A DNA stretch of 64,000 nt. It comes from JAICMB01 sp963838885. Its GTDB lineage: Bacteria > Acidobacteriota > Terriglobia > Bryobacterales > Bryobacteraceae. The translations under genes were made by a program, and so were the position numbers. Location: the NCBI GenBank assembly GCA_963838885.1, contig CAWITB010000031.1:5978-69977 (forward strand), in the 5' to 3' direction. Below are positions 53,773-63,657 of this stretch, piece by piece; position 1 is the first letter of the stretch; every line of letters starts with the position of its first letter. The notes under the pieces are model-generated. The model did no database searches, had not been told where the DNA came from, and saw only the letters and a list, made by a program, of their open reading frames with translations.

Positions 53773-54594
53773 ATGGGTCCTCATCCCCCGCAAGCCGGGC
53801 AGCCCCGTCCTCCGATCCCCGGCGTTCGCAATCTCATCGCGGTCGGCTCCGGCAAGGGCGGCGTCGGCAAGACCACTGTCGCCGTGAATCTGGCCATCGC
53901 CCTGGGCCGCCTGGGGCATAAAGTCGCGCTCATGGACGCCGACGTCTATGGCCCCAACGTGCCGCTCATGATGGGGCTCCGAGCCACGCCCCACGCCATC
54001 GGCGATCGCATCCAGCCCCTCGAAAAATACGGAGTGCGCGTCATGTCCATGGGCTTCCTCAATCCCGGCGATAAGCCGCTGGTATGGCGCGGCCCGATGC
54101 TGCACAGCGTCATCCAGCAGTTTCTGCGCAATGTCGATTGGGGCGAGCTGGATTTTCTCATCATCGACCTGCCACCCGGCACCGGCGATGTGCAGCTCTC
54201 TCTCATTCAGAGCGCGCCGCTCACCGGATCGATTATCGTGACGACGCCGTCCGATGTCTCGCTCGAAGACGCCCGCAAGGCCATCCACATGTTTCAGCAG
54301 GTGCGCGTCCCGATACTCGGCCTGATCGAAAACATGAGCTACCTTGTCTGCCCGCACTGCCGCGAGCGCATCGACGTGTTCAGCCACGGCGGCGGCCGTC
54401 AAACCGCCGAAACGATGACCATTCCCTTCCTCGGCGAGTTGCCGCTCGATCCCGCCATACGCATCGGCGGCGACAGCGGCAAGCCTGTCGCCCTGGAGGA
54501 TTCTCAGGATTTCCTCGCGCTCGCGGGGGCTGTTGAAAGCCGCGCCGCCGAGGCGATGTCCGAGAAGCGGCCCACGATCGCAATTGAGGAGTAA
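53773..54594 (+). CDS. apbC: Mrp/NBP35-family Fe-S carrier ATPase (short form)
   Basis: 273 residues. P-loop GSGKGGVGKTTVAVNLA with the deviant Walker A typical of the family, MDADVYGPNVP, and IIDLPPGTGD. The Fe-S-binding CxxC lies in YLVCPHCRE. It carries or inserts Fe-S clusters. It lacks the N-terminal MIP18/DUF59 domain of about 90 residues found in many Mrp proteins and instead begins with a Pro-rich stretch. Confidence 0.93.
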   Translation: MGPHPPQAGQPRPPIPGVRNLIAVGSGKGGVGKTTVAVNLAIALGRLGHKVALMDADVYGPNVPLMMGLRATPHAIGDRIQPLEKYGVRVMSMGFLNPGDKPLVWRGPMLHSVIQQFLRNVDWGELDFLIIDLPPGTGDVQLSLIQSAPLTGSIIVTTPSDVSLEDARKAIHMFQQVRVPILGLIENMSYLVCPHCRERIDVFSHGGGRQTAETMTIPFLGELPLDPAIRIGGDSGKPVALEDSQDFLALAGAVESRAAEAMSEKRPTIAIEE

Positions 54595-55001
54595 AGTCCG
54601 GCCAGGTTGGGTTCGAAAATGGAAAGCCGCTACGTACCAATCTGGAGGCCTCTGCCTGAGTTCTCCTCGGTTCCGGGAAGCCTGTTAATCACACAATTCG
54701 CGGACCGGGCCTCGCCGGGCACGGCTCGATAGCGGCCCGGCGGGATGTGGGTCGGCAACTCGGGCTGCGCGGGGCCGACCCCGTGCCGCTTCGACAATGG
54801 TTTTCACGCTCGGGCAACGGCCAGTGCGGAGATGGAATCGTTCTACCTTCCGGCCGCCCGTTCGCCGTTGTCACTGGCGGAAACGTCGTGCAATTGGGCT
54901 AGATGCTGGCGACGCCGGAACCGGCTTCATATGCCTCGCCACTGTGCGGACTCGGCTCGCTTGCGGCGATCCGCAGGCGCCGGACACTTAAGACGTGACT
55001 T
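54595..55001. other. Intergenic region, no gene recognised
   Basis: No reading frame with credible coding character. The region is GC-rich with short imperfect inverted repeats but no clear terminator. Confidence 0.4.
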
Positions 55002-55406
55002 TTACCAGCGCCCGATCTCGTGCCGGTCGTAGGCCTCGCGCATTCTGCGAAGCTGCGACACGTCTTCCGATAACGCATCCCGCTCGCGGCCGTTCAGATG
55101 ATTATTATCGAGAACGTGCTGAATCGCCGAGATCGAATCGTCCAGATCGCCCTTGTCGAATTTGCCGCGCCGCCAGTCCTTGGCGAAATCGCGAAGCTGA
55201 TGCTCCGCGTGGGTGAGCCGGTCGCGGTCCCCATGCGAAATGTGCCAGACTCCGTAGCCGCGATTCAGGTCCGCGTGGACACGATCGATCAGCGCGGAAA
55301 CCGACTCCGGCCGATAGGCGCCGTCGCGGCCCCATTGGGCTTGCGCCACGGCCGCAAAGGCGACGAGAGAGGCAGTCATGATGAAAGCTTGCACAAAATG
55401 CCGCAT
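55002..55406 (-). CDS. Small secreted hypothetical protein
   Basis: About 134 residues from ATG 55406 with a signal (IMTASLVAFAAVAQAQ). The mature part is helical and charged: SALIDRVHADLNRGYGVWHI, AEHQLRDFAKDWRRGKFDKG and AIQHVLDNNHLNGRERDALS. Similar small proteins occur in Acidobacteria; the function is unknown. Confidence 0.7.
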   Translation of the reverse strand: MRHFVQAFIMTASLVAFAAVAQAQWGRDGAYRPESVSALIDRVHADLNRGYGVWHISHGDRDRLTHAEHQLRDFAKDWRRGKFDKGDLDDSISAIQHVLDNNHLNGRERDALSEDVSQLRRMREAYDRHEIGRW

Positions 55407-55475
55407 GGTTTGTAGGCTCCTTACGCATTCAAGATAACTCACCTCCGCCTCCGCTAATACCGCCCGTTAGTACCA

Positions 55476-55504
55476 TTGACTTCTTTTCTTTTGCATGGTA
55501 CACA
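55476..55504 (+). promoter_or_regulatory. Candidate sigma-70-like promoter, possibly leaderless
   Basis: TTGACT at 55476-55481 and TACACA at 55499-55504, 17 bp apart. The ATG of the PEP-CTERM gene is at 55511, just where transcription would begin, and no Shine-Dalgarno precedes it. Confidence 0.3.
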
Positions 55505-55510
55505 ACCGCA

Positions 55511-56344
55511 ATGAGGCTTGCGCGTTCGTCAAGTGTTCCGGCTGTCATTCTGGTCCTTTGCTTTGCGATCGGCGTGCATGCCGACACGATTGCTTACGTC
55601 AGCGCCCAAAACGGAACTAACCCCTCATCGGTCTTCGGGACCCTGGATCTGAACACCGGGGCCGTCTCGCAAGTCGCCACGCTGAACAACATATTCGTGA
55701 ATGATTTGGCCTTCGCTCCCAACGGAACGCTGTATCTGCTCACGGCTCCTTTCCGCGGTTCGGGTTCGGCGGGGTTCGGCAGTATCAACCCCAACACCGG
55801 CGTGATTACCGATATCGCTCCGAACACCGTAGGCTTGAACTCAATTGGTTTCAACGCCAACGGTTCGCTCTACGGGACGACGTATACAGGTTCCGGACCC
55901 GAGGCGCTCTACAGCATCAACCCATCGACCGGCGCCACGTCTTTCATCGCCGATCTCTCGGGGCCGCTTTCGACCGTGGCGAATCAACTGCGGTTTATAG
56001 GAAATATCGCGTACACGACAAGTTACACCACTCCCAGCAGCCTTTATACGATTAATCTCGTCACTGGCGCCGGAACGCTAATCGGTAATACCGGGTTGAA
56101 TCAAAACAACGGGCTGGGCGCCGTTGTAAATGGGGAACTGTTGGATATCGCGGCAACGAATCCAGGCGCTCGGATTTTCGGGATCGACCCCGCGACTGGC
56201 GCCGCAACGCCAGGCGCGGCGGTGAATCAAAACTATGTCTTCAGCGTGCCCGTGCAGACGCCGGAGCCAAGCTCCGCGGCGTTCGTCGGCGCCGGGCTGC
56301 TGGCGCTCTGCTTCGTCTTGCGAAGACTCGCGGCCGCGAATTAA
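55511..56344 (+). CDS. PEP-CTERM sorted secreted propeller-like protein
   Basis: 277 residues with a Sec signal. The repeats resemble DUF4394/propeller strands (TLDLNTGAVSQVATL, SINPNTGVITDIAP, SINPSTGATSFIADL). The C-terminus carries the sorting signal PEPSSAAFVGAGLLALCFVL followed by RRLAA, i.e. PEP motif, membrane helix and basic tail. Such proteins are processed by an exosortase, which is not in this window. Confidence 0.88.
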   Translation: MRLARSSSVPAVILVLCFAIGVHADTIAYVSAQNGTNPSSVFGTLDLNTGAVSQVATLNNIFVNDLAFAPNGTLYLLTAPFRGSGSAGFGSINPNTGVITDIAPNTVGLNSIGFNANGSLYGTTYTGSGPEALYSINPSTGATSFIADLSGPLSTVANQLRFIGNIAYTTSYTTPSSLYTINLVTGAGTLIGNTGLNQNNGLGAVVNGELLDIAATNPGARIFGIDPATGAATPGAAVNQNYVFSVPVQTPEPSSAAFVGAGLLALCFVLRRLAAAN

Positions 56345-56345
56345 T

Positions 56346-57598
56346 TCAGCGCAATGCGGCGGTGGGATCGACCAGCGTCGCGCGCCGCGCCGGAACGTAA
56401 CTGGCAAGCAGCGCGATCGCGGCAAACGCCAGTGCGCTTCCCGCAAACGTCGCCGCATCCGTCGCGCTGACCTGGAACAGCAGGCTCGATATCACGCGCG
56501 TCAACGCGAGCGATGCCGCCACGCCCGCCACGATTCCCAATCCCGCGAGCAACGCGCCCTGCCGCATCACCAACCGCAATATCGTCGCACGGTCCGCGCC
56601 CAGCACCATCCGTATCCCCAGCTCCTGCTTGCGCTGCGCCACCGAATACGAAATGGTTCCGTACAGCCCCACAATGGCCAGAACCAGGGCCGTACCCGAG
56701 AACACCGCGAGCAGCAGCATGATGAACCGCGGACCCGCTCGCGACCCCGCCAGCACTTCTTCAAGCGTCCGCACATCCGTCACCGGCTGCTCCGCGTCGA
56801 GCGATGCGATGGCCCGCCGCGCATCGGCAATCACGCCGTGGGGATCGCCCACGGTGCGCATCGCGATATACATATTGCGCGTCGGCAACTGCGGATAGGG
56901 CAGGAACAGCTCCGGCTGCGTCGCGCCGGCCAGTGTGACGTTCTTGATGTCAGCCGCCACGCCGACGACCTCGATCGCTATATTCCTGGAGCCAAGATAA
57001 GCATGTTTGCCCAGCGGATTCCGGCCCGGCCAGGTACGCCGCGCGAGCGTGTCGTTCACGATCCCCACCCTATTCGATTCCGCGTCGTCGCGTTCGGTGA
57101 ATGTCCTCCCTCGCAGCAGCGGCGTCCCCATGGTCGTGAAATAATCCGGACCGATGGTCTGGATGACCACGTGGGGTCTTCGAGCCATGGGCAGGGGCGG
57201 CTGCCCCTCGAATAACATCGGCGCGAAGCGGCTCGGATTCAGCGGCAGCGCGGAAGCGAGCGTGGCCGACCTCACGCCCGGAATCGACCCGGCTTTCTTG
57301 GCCGCTTGCTCGAAAAACTGCACCAGCCGCGAATCGTTCACCGCTTTGCCCATCGCCAGCAGCGGCGGCGAGGGATATTTGGCAGGCGGCACGGTGATCT
57401 GCATGGTAAGCAGATTGCGCGCGTCCACTCCAATGGGAGCGTTCAGAATCGCGGCAAAGCTGCGAATCAACAGTCCCGCGGCTATCAGCAACACCATCGA
57501 AAGCGCCACCTGCGCCACCACCAGCGCGGCCCGCACGCGATTCTTCGCGCGCCCCGAGGTCGAGCCCCGGCTTTCATCGCGTAGTCCCGCGGCGGTTG
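56346..57598 (-). pseudogene. C-terminal half of an ADOP-type permease, fused to a quinoprotein gene
   Basis: From about 57598 the frame reads GLRDESRGSTSGRAKNRVRA, then a membrane helix ALVVAQVALSMVLLIAAGLL. A periplasmic MacB-like domain (QTIGPDYFTTMGTPLLRGRT) and three C-terminal helices follow, ending VDPTAALR. This is the second half of the acidobacterial FtsX/ADOP permeases; the first half of about 400 residues is missing. It has no start of its own and is in frame with the quinoprotein dehydrogenase upstream, so the product is a chimera. Either a deletion or a misassembly joined them. Confidence 0.75.
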
Positions 57599-59125
57599 AC
57601 GAAGCGATCGCGACATACTGCTTCCCATCCACGGCGAAGGTCATTGGCGAAGCCGTCAAACCCTCTCCCATTTGAAAGTGCCAAAGATGCTTGCCGCTGC
57701 GGGCATCGACCGCTACGAGTTGACCGTCGTCATCCCCGAAGAATACTACGCCGCCCGCAGTGGACACGGCGCCGGCCCACGATTCGCCCGGACCGGTCAT
57801 GGGATACTCCCACATACGCCTGCCCGTTTTCGGATCGAAGGCGCGAAGGAAAAACTGGCCGATGTCTTTTGGCGCAGGACCCGCGCCGCCACCGGAAAAG
57901 TTCTTCTTCGGCTCGGGTTCCTTCGAAGAACTGGTAAAGATATCGCATTGTTCGAGCGTTACTACATACAACCAACCTGTTGGTTGGTCGAACGTAGCCG
58001 ACATCCAGTTGGTGGCTCCGCGCACGCCGGGGCAGATCCGGTTGCCATTTGGAGTCGGGTCTTTTCCGGGCACTAAAATCGGCCGGCCTCGAGCGTCGAT
58101 TCCGGTGGCCCAATCCAGCAGATCCACAATTTTGGTGGCGCGCAAGTATTCTCCAGTCACGCGATCGAGCACGTACAGAAAACCATTTCGATTGGCATGT
58201 AGTACCAGTTTGCGCGGCTTACCCTCCCAGTCCATATCCACCAGCACGGGCCACGCCTGCGCATCCCAATCGTGCGTATCGTGCGGCGTGAACTGGAAAT
58301 ACCACCTCATCTTGCCGGTATCGGCATCGAGGGCCAGCAGCGAGCAGGTGTATAGATTATCTCCGCCCCGTTCCGCGCCATAGAAATCGGGCCAGGATTA
58401 CCGCTTGCCCAATACAGCAGATTCAACTCCGGGTCGTAAGTGCCTGATAGCCAGGTCGCGCCTCCGCCGTAATCAATGTATTTCGCCCAGGTCTCCGATC
58501 CCGGTTCGCCGCGCTTCGGGACCGTATAACTCCGCCAAAGCTCCTCCCCGTTCGAAGCGGAAAGCGCCGCGATGTAACCCCGCATGCCCTGGTCGCCGTT
58601 CGCAACGCCCACGATCACCCGGTCCTTCAGCACAAGCGGAGCCGCGGTTGCGGACATGCCATCTTCCACGTTGCCGTACTTCTTCTCCCACAAGATCGCG
58701 CCGTTGCGCCGGTCGAGCGCCACGAGATGGATATCCGCGGTGTTAAAGAAAACGGTGTTGCCGAGAATTCCGGCCCCGCGGTTCGCGCCGTCTTTCTTGG
58801 CGCGGATGTCTTTGTACCTCCACAGGAGCCGGCCGGTGCGGGCATCGAGCGCGCGAATCTCATTCGAACCCGTCACATACATGATGCCGTCGTACACAAT
58901 CGGGCACGTGCGCAGCCCATCGGCTTTCGGGATATGGTAAACCCATTTCGCCGCCAGTGAATGAACGTTGGATGTATCGATCTGGCGCAACGCGCTGTGC
59001 CGCTGGCCTTCGTAGTCTCCGGCGTAGGTCAGCCAGTTTTCGGCCGGCCCCTTCCGGAGATCCTCGAAGCTCACCTGCGCGGCGGCGGTCGAACTCACGA
59101 TAAGAAGAATCGGCGCGAGACGCAT
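57599..59125 (-). CDS. PQQ-dependent quinoprotein dehydrogenase, frameshifted and lacking its normal C-terminus
   Basis: Periplasmic alcohol or sugar dehydrogenase with a Sec signal (APILLIVSSTAAAQ). Blades of an eight-bladed propeller with tryptophan-docking motifs are seen: WLTYAGDYEGQRHSAL at the start, ALDARTGRLLWRY, ALSASNGEELWR, AFDPKTGRRMWEYP and AVDARSGKHLWHF. Near 58390 a base is missing in CCC and the frame shifts from SGNPGP into DFYGAERGGDNLYTCSL. At about 57598 it runs in frame into an ADOP permease remnant, replacing the last 15-20 residues. It starts 6 bp after the cytochrome gene stop, which suggests electron transfer to that cytochrome. Confidence 0.8.
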
Positions 59126-59131
59126 TGCTTC

Positions 59132-59945
59132 CTATTCCGTGTTCTTTCTATCCGCGGCGTCGCGAATACTCTGGCGTCCAAGAAAGGCCAGCAGGTCCTC
59201 GATCTCTGCGCTAGTGAAACGATCCTTGTAGTCCTTAGGCATGGGGGAGCTCGTCGCTATTTTCAATTCGCTTACATCCGACATCGAGATAAGATGCATA
59301 TTACCGGTCGCGATCTTGCAAGGCAAGCGAGTAATTAGTATGGTCGCGCGTAACGCCTTGCAGGCGCTTGCCGGTCTTGAGCAGGACGTCCACCGCCCGG
59401 TAATTGAGGTACCCGCTCGCGTTCGGGTCCAGAATCGCCTCCCGGATTTGTGCCAGGGCCCGAGTTTCTCCGATATTAGTCAAATCCGGTCCGAGAAAGC
59501 CGCCATGTCCACGAATCGCGTGACAATTACCGCACTCGCCGCGATCCCAGAACAACTTCTCTCCGGCATTGGGATCGCCCTTTACAAGGCGCGCTGTTTC
59601 GATCGCGGGTGCCGTGAGGGCACGGACATAAGCGACCACCTGCCAGACTTGTTCCTCCGGCAAGTTCGCCGGGGGCATGCCGCCCGGAATCCCTTTCTGT
59701 ACGGCATCGTGTATCGTCGCATCGTCCAAAGGATGCCAATAGACCCGTTCGCGCAGGTTGGGACCGCGTCCGCCCTTGCCGTCGGGCCCGTGGCACGCCG
59801 CGCATCCATTGACGAAGATCAAGCGGCCCGCCTCGATAGCCTTGGGATTCCCGCTAAGCGGATTCTTCGGCTTCCCAACCTTGCTCTCATGCTGTGCGGA
59901 AAGCATACCGGCAGAGAGCAACAAGAGACACCATATCTTGTGCAT
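59132..59945 (-). CDS. Dihaem cytochrome c, frameshifted near 59318
   Basis: Signal peptide (CLLLLSAGMLSAQ) and two c-haem motifs: CAACH and CGNCH, about 95 residues apart. Ligand Met candidates lie in GIPGGMPPANLP and SSPMPKDYKDR. Near 59318 an extra C breaks the frame after LQDRD; the next frame continues GNMHLISMSDVSELKIATSS to the stop at 59132. About 270 residues in total. It sits directly upstream of the quinoprotein dehydrogenase and is its likely electron acceptor. Confidence 0.85.
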
Positions 59946-60028
59946 AATAATAGCTTGGCTACCGCAGGACCGAGCGCGGCGCCGAGCGCGTGAAGATTTC
60001 GAGCCTGACGCACGTATAATAGCGCGCG

Positions 60029-61464
60029 CTAGGCCGGCCTTTCCGCTGCCGGAATGTGCACGTGGAAAATGGAGGGCCTGCCGTAAGTTGTCCCTTTACC
60101 CGGCGCCGTGAAGCGCCCGTTGGCATGAAAGAAGATGGACTCGCCCTTGGCGTCGAGGTCGAAACCATAAGTGCCGCCCGCTCCGTAGCCGTACTTGTCG
60201 ACGTAGAAGTCATACAAAAACGCCAGCACCTTCTTCCGGTTGCGCTGGATGTCGTACTGTACCACCGGCAGGCCGTAGGTCCAGGCGCGCGTGTCCGCGC
60301 CCGGCACATAGTAGAGATAGCGGCCGTCGGGGCTCAAGCAGATATTGGTCATGTACTTACCCGCCTTGCCCCAATTGGTTCCCACTAACTCAACCTTCTG
60401 CTCGGAGGGTAGAAAGCGGAACATGGTCCCCAGATTGTCGTTGCACCAGAAGGCGCCGTTCGGATCGCGCCGCTTGGTATACGCTCGCAGAGCGCTGTAA
60501 TGGCCCAGAAACGGGTTGCGGGGCACGATGGGATCCAGGCGTCTGAAATCATTATTGGCGCGCCGGTAGCTCAATAGATGACACGGGCGGTCGCGCTTGG
60601 CGGGATCACGGTCTTCGGCTAGTTCGCGAGCATCGCTGCTGTAAACGATGCCGGTCTCGGGGTCGATCAAACAGGCGCGGTCGGCCCAGTCGATGTGGTT
60701 AGGGGGCGCACCGGCGTAATGCACTTTACGCGCATTCGTGTCGTAGACCAGGATATTGCCGAAATGTCCGACCCCAAAGAGCATGCCGCGCTTCCAATCC
60801 CAGTAATGATACGGCCAGCCTTCGCCTTCTAAAGGCACGCCCATGTCCTGCGCCTCCCCGGTCACCGTGTTGAAGTGGATGAGATGGCCACCGCGGTAAC
60901 CCGAGTCGAAGTCCTTCTGGGTGGGAATGGGACCGAAATAGCTCAGCGCCCACATTTCGCCATTGGGCGCGACCACCAGGTCGCCGTGCAGCTTGCCGTC
61001 GGCGAAACCACCCGGACCCCAAGCGCACACGTCTTTGGTCCTGAGGACGACCTCCTGGGTCTTGGTGGCGGGGTCGTAGCGGAAGATATCGGCGTTGCCT
61101 CCGTTGTAGGACATGTGATTGCCGATCGAGAAGTAGAAGCGGCCCTTGCTGTCGCGGGTGACGTCGCCCCACCCGCCATAAATGCCGCCGTGTTGCCCGG
61201 GAGCGGCCGCGGGCACGTACTCCGGGTCGAGCTGAACGATGGCGAAATCGACGACTGGAGGGATACGGGCGATGTCGAAATCGCGGATTCAGGGTAATCT
61301 TTGGCGATCACGAGAAACTGCGGACCGCTATCGGTGCACATGGCCGCGGAGCGGCGAATGTTGAGCTTGTCGAACGCCGTTTCTTCCCTGCGCATATCCG
61401 CGCCCAGGGCGGCCTGGAGCGCAGGCGCCGCAATCATGGCCTGGAGGAACGTTCTCCGTTTCAT
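60029..61464 (-). CDS. Exported propeller-like protein, frameshifted near 61290
   Basis: Starts MKRRTFLQAMIAAPALQAAL, a Tat-type leader. After IAKDYPES a one-base shift near 61290 leads into the frame ARIPPVVDFAIVQLDPEYVP, which runs to 60029. The body of about 400 residues has repeated strand motifs (GRFYFSIGNHMSYNGGNADI, RGGHLIHFNTVTGEAQD, NGAFWCNDNLGTMFRFLPSE) as in quinoprotein-type or lactonase-type propellers. No catalytic residues can be assigned. It is upstream of the cytochrome and quinoprotein genes on the same strand, with an 83-bp gap. Confidence 0.7.
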
Positions 61465-61860
61465 GACACGTCATCATATCAGAAATGCTATCGGTTCTGA
61501 ACGGGCGAATTCATGAATTCTCAGTGTTAAAACGATTTCGCTGCGGCGCAGAAGCCCTTTGAACGGGCCCGTAGCGCGCCACCCAAGCAGGCTCATTACG
61601 AGCGCCGGAATGGCGACCATGGTGTTTCTGGCCGCAGTCGCCGCGGACGAGACCGTCGGACTGGTCATGCTGTGCGGAAAAAATCCAGCCGGAAGCAACA
61701 AGACATAACATAATTGCGCTTGATCAATCGTAAGTTCAGCGTCTCGAATTCGTGCTTTAGGATCAATGTCCAGCAATGCGCGTCGCATTGACACCGGGAA
61801 CGCTCAAGTGCTAAGATCCCTTTTATTCCGCACAAACTTGCGCTTCTGCCGATTTTCGTT
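61465..61860. other. Intergenic region upstream of the CBM9-like gene
   Basis: No convincing gene on either strand. The right part holds the promoter listed separately. Confidence 0.45.
61788..61817 (+). promoter_or_regulatory. Sigma-70-like promoter of the CBM9-like gene
   Basis: A perfect TTGACA at 61788-61793, an 18-bp spacer and TAAGAT at 61812-61817. It points toward the gene beginning near 61861 or 61906, leaving a 5' leader of at least 35 bases. Confidence 0.5.
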
Positions 61861-62524
61861 GTGCCCTGTTTCTCCAGTATCGCTGGCGCACAACCATCTA
61901 ACACTATGCCGAGCTTTCGATCGCGGACGGATTTCGCGCTTACCGCGGATCCCGATTCTGCGGCATGGAAGCACATTCACGGCGTCATCGCCGACCGAGG
62001 ACGCTTTGGAGAACCTCAGCCGGAGGCTAGGACAGACATCCGCAGCCGTTGGACTTCAAACAGTCTCTATTTCCTCTTTGTCAGTGACTATGACAGTCTC
62101 TTTTTAAAACCCGACCCCTCGACCGAGCGGGATACTTGGGGATTATGGGAATACGACGTCGTCGAAGTGTTCATCGGATATGATCTGAAGAACATAGATA
62201 TCTACAAAGAATTCGAGGTTTCGCCGCAAGCGGAGTGGGTCGATCTTGATGTAGACCGTAAGCGCAAAAAGTGGACGCTTCTTGGAATTCGGGCTTTCGG
62301 GTCCGGACGCACGTCGATAAAACACGAAAAATCTGGATCTGCGAAATGCAAATTCCGTGGAAGTCAATCGATCCGCGCCGGATTGCTGCGGGAAACGCGT
62401 GCGGCTGAACCTTTACCGGATTGAAGGCGGACCGCTACGCCGAAAATACATTGTCTGGCAACCAGTGATGACCGAGAGTTATCATACTCCGGAGGCGTTT
62501 GGACGACTTCGTCTCATAAACTGA
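61861..62524 (+). CDS. CBM9-like (carbohydrate-binding family 9-like) protein, two frameshifts
   Basis: Frame from GTG 61861; ATG 61906 (MPSFRSRTDF) is also possible. The pattern is that of family-9-like modules: TRTDIRSRWTSNSLYFLFVS-type strand, then DTWGLWEYDVVEVFIGYD, EFEVSPQAEWVDLDVD and KIWICEMQIPWKSIDP. Frame changes near 62286 and 62400 separate the parts; the last frame ends GRLRLIN at 62524. About 205-220 residues. These modules bind sugars and are often secreted, but no clear signal is seen at this start. Confidence 0.65.
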
Positions 62525-62730
62525 ACTTACGAATACGCAGGTCCATGCACGGGCAGTTAGGCACGTTGGTGTCTATCCCGAAGAATGACCCGAATTAAAT
62601 GTGCCGTCGCCGTTTCCCCGCAGTATCGCACTCACCCCATTGCTCCGACTGCCGCTCCCGGGTGGTGGGTTTAATATCGCCGGAACGGGTATCGCGAGCC
62701 GCTTGGCCCGGGCGTGGTGACACGTCGCCT

Positions 62731-63438
62731 TCAATCTGAAATCTGCCCTCGACCGGCTGCTGATCTGGCAACTCTAGGCGTAGTCGAGCCCTGAATCGTG
62801 TATCGGCCGGGGCCGGTCATGAACGGCAGAAGTAACAGACACTTGCCAGCGGGGTAAAAGAAGTAATGCGCTTCCAATTGGCGCCCATTCATCTGGCGCT
62901 TACCCACCCACTCACCGAGAATCAGATGGCTTGCTTCGGTCGGCGCGCCTTGACGTCTAAAGACGACCTCAGCCAGCCGGAGTTGATCTTGCCCCATAAA
63001 CTCCATTTTCTGACGCTGTTCGGGGCCGTTGATCGTGGGCAAAGGAAAGATCATCTCGCCGCCTTCGATTCGATATGTCATCTCGACCACCGCCCCAGGG
63101 CTGAAATCGACCACGCCGTTGGAGTGGAACGTGAGCATCGAACCGAGTCCCGTTGAAGAGGTTTCAAACGCCGCCAGCGGCCCACGATTTGGGCGGCTGC
63201 CGCGCCGGTCGACTCCTTCCCAGCGTTTGAGCGCCTGGTCGCGGAAGGCTCGCGCCACGACCAACTCCCTTCTCGTCGCAGGCATTAGGGAGGCTCGTAG
63301 AGCACGGAGGCGGGCCGTCTCTTCGCCCGGCGATGAGAAACAAGCGGCACAGGGCGATGTTTCCCGCGAAGGTTGGTCCGCAACCCCTGGATGGTGTTTC
63401 GCAAACACACCTGCGGAGGCAGGCATTTTGAATGACAA
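62731..63438 (-). CDS. Hypothetical lipocalin-like protein, N-terminus uncertain
   Basis: The C-terminal 130 residues look real and beta-rich: GLGSMLTFHSNGVVDFSPGA, MTYRIEGGEMIFPL, QKMEFMGQDQLRLAEVVF and ILGEWVGKRQMNGRQ. The pattern resembles small secreted proteins of Acidobacteria. The N-terminal part of this frame looks non-coding; a neighbouring frame reads AAAAQIVGRW just before AAFETSS, so a frameshift near 63175 is likely and the true start is unclear. Confidence 0.5.
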   Translation of the reverse strand: MSFKMPASAGVFAKHHPGVADQPSRETSPCAACFSSPGEETARLRALRASLMPATRRELVVARAFRDQALKRWEGVDRRGSRPNRGPLAAFETSSTGLGSMLTFHSNGVVDFSPGAVVEMTYRIEGGEMIFPLPTINGPEQRQKMEFMGQDQLRLAEVVFRRQGAPTEASHLILGEWVGKRQMNGRQLEAHYFFYPAGKCLLLLPFMTGPGRYTIQGSTTPRVARSAAGRGQISD

Positions 63439-63657
63439 ACTCTCCTGATCCGTTAGGTATCGCTGAGTCGCTCAAAATGGCCTGAAATTGCGAGTTTTGG
63501 CGAGAGCAGAGAGCCAATTCGCGGAGAGAAAAGGCTTCGTCGCCGCCGCGGCATCGAAGGCGGTCTCAAGGTCGTAATGTTGTGATGGAGTACGATCACA
63601 ACACCGACCAGAGATAGGAAAAGCAAGTTGCTTTACAAGAAGGATCAAATAACCGTT

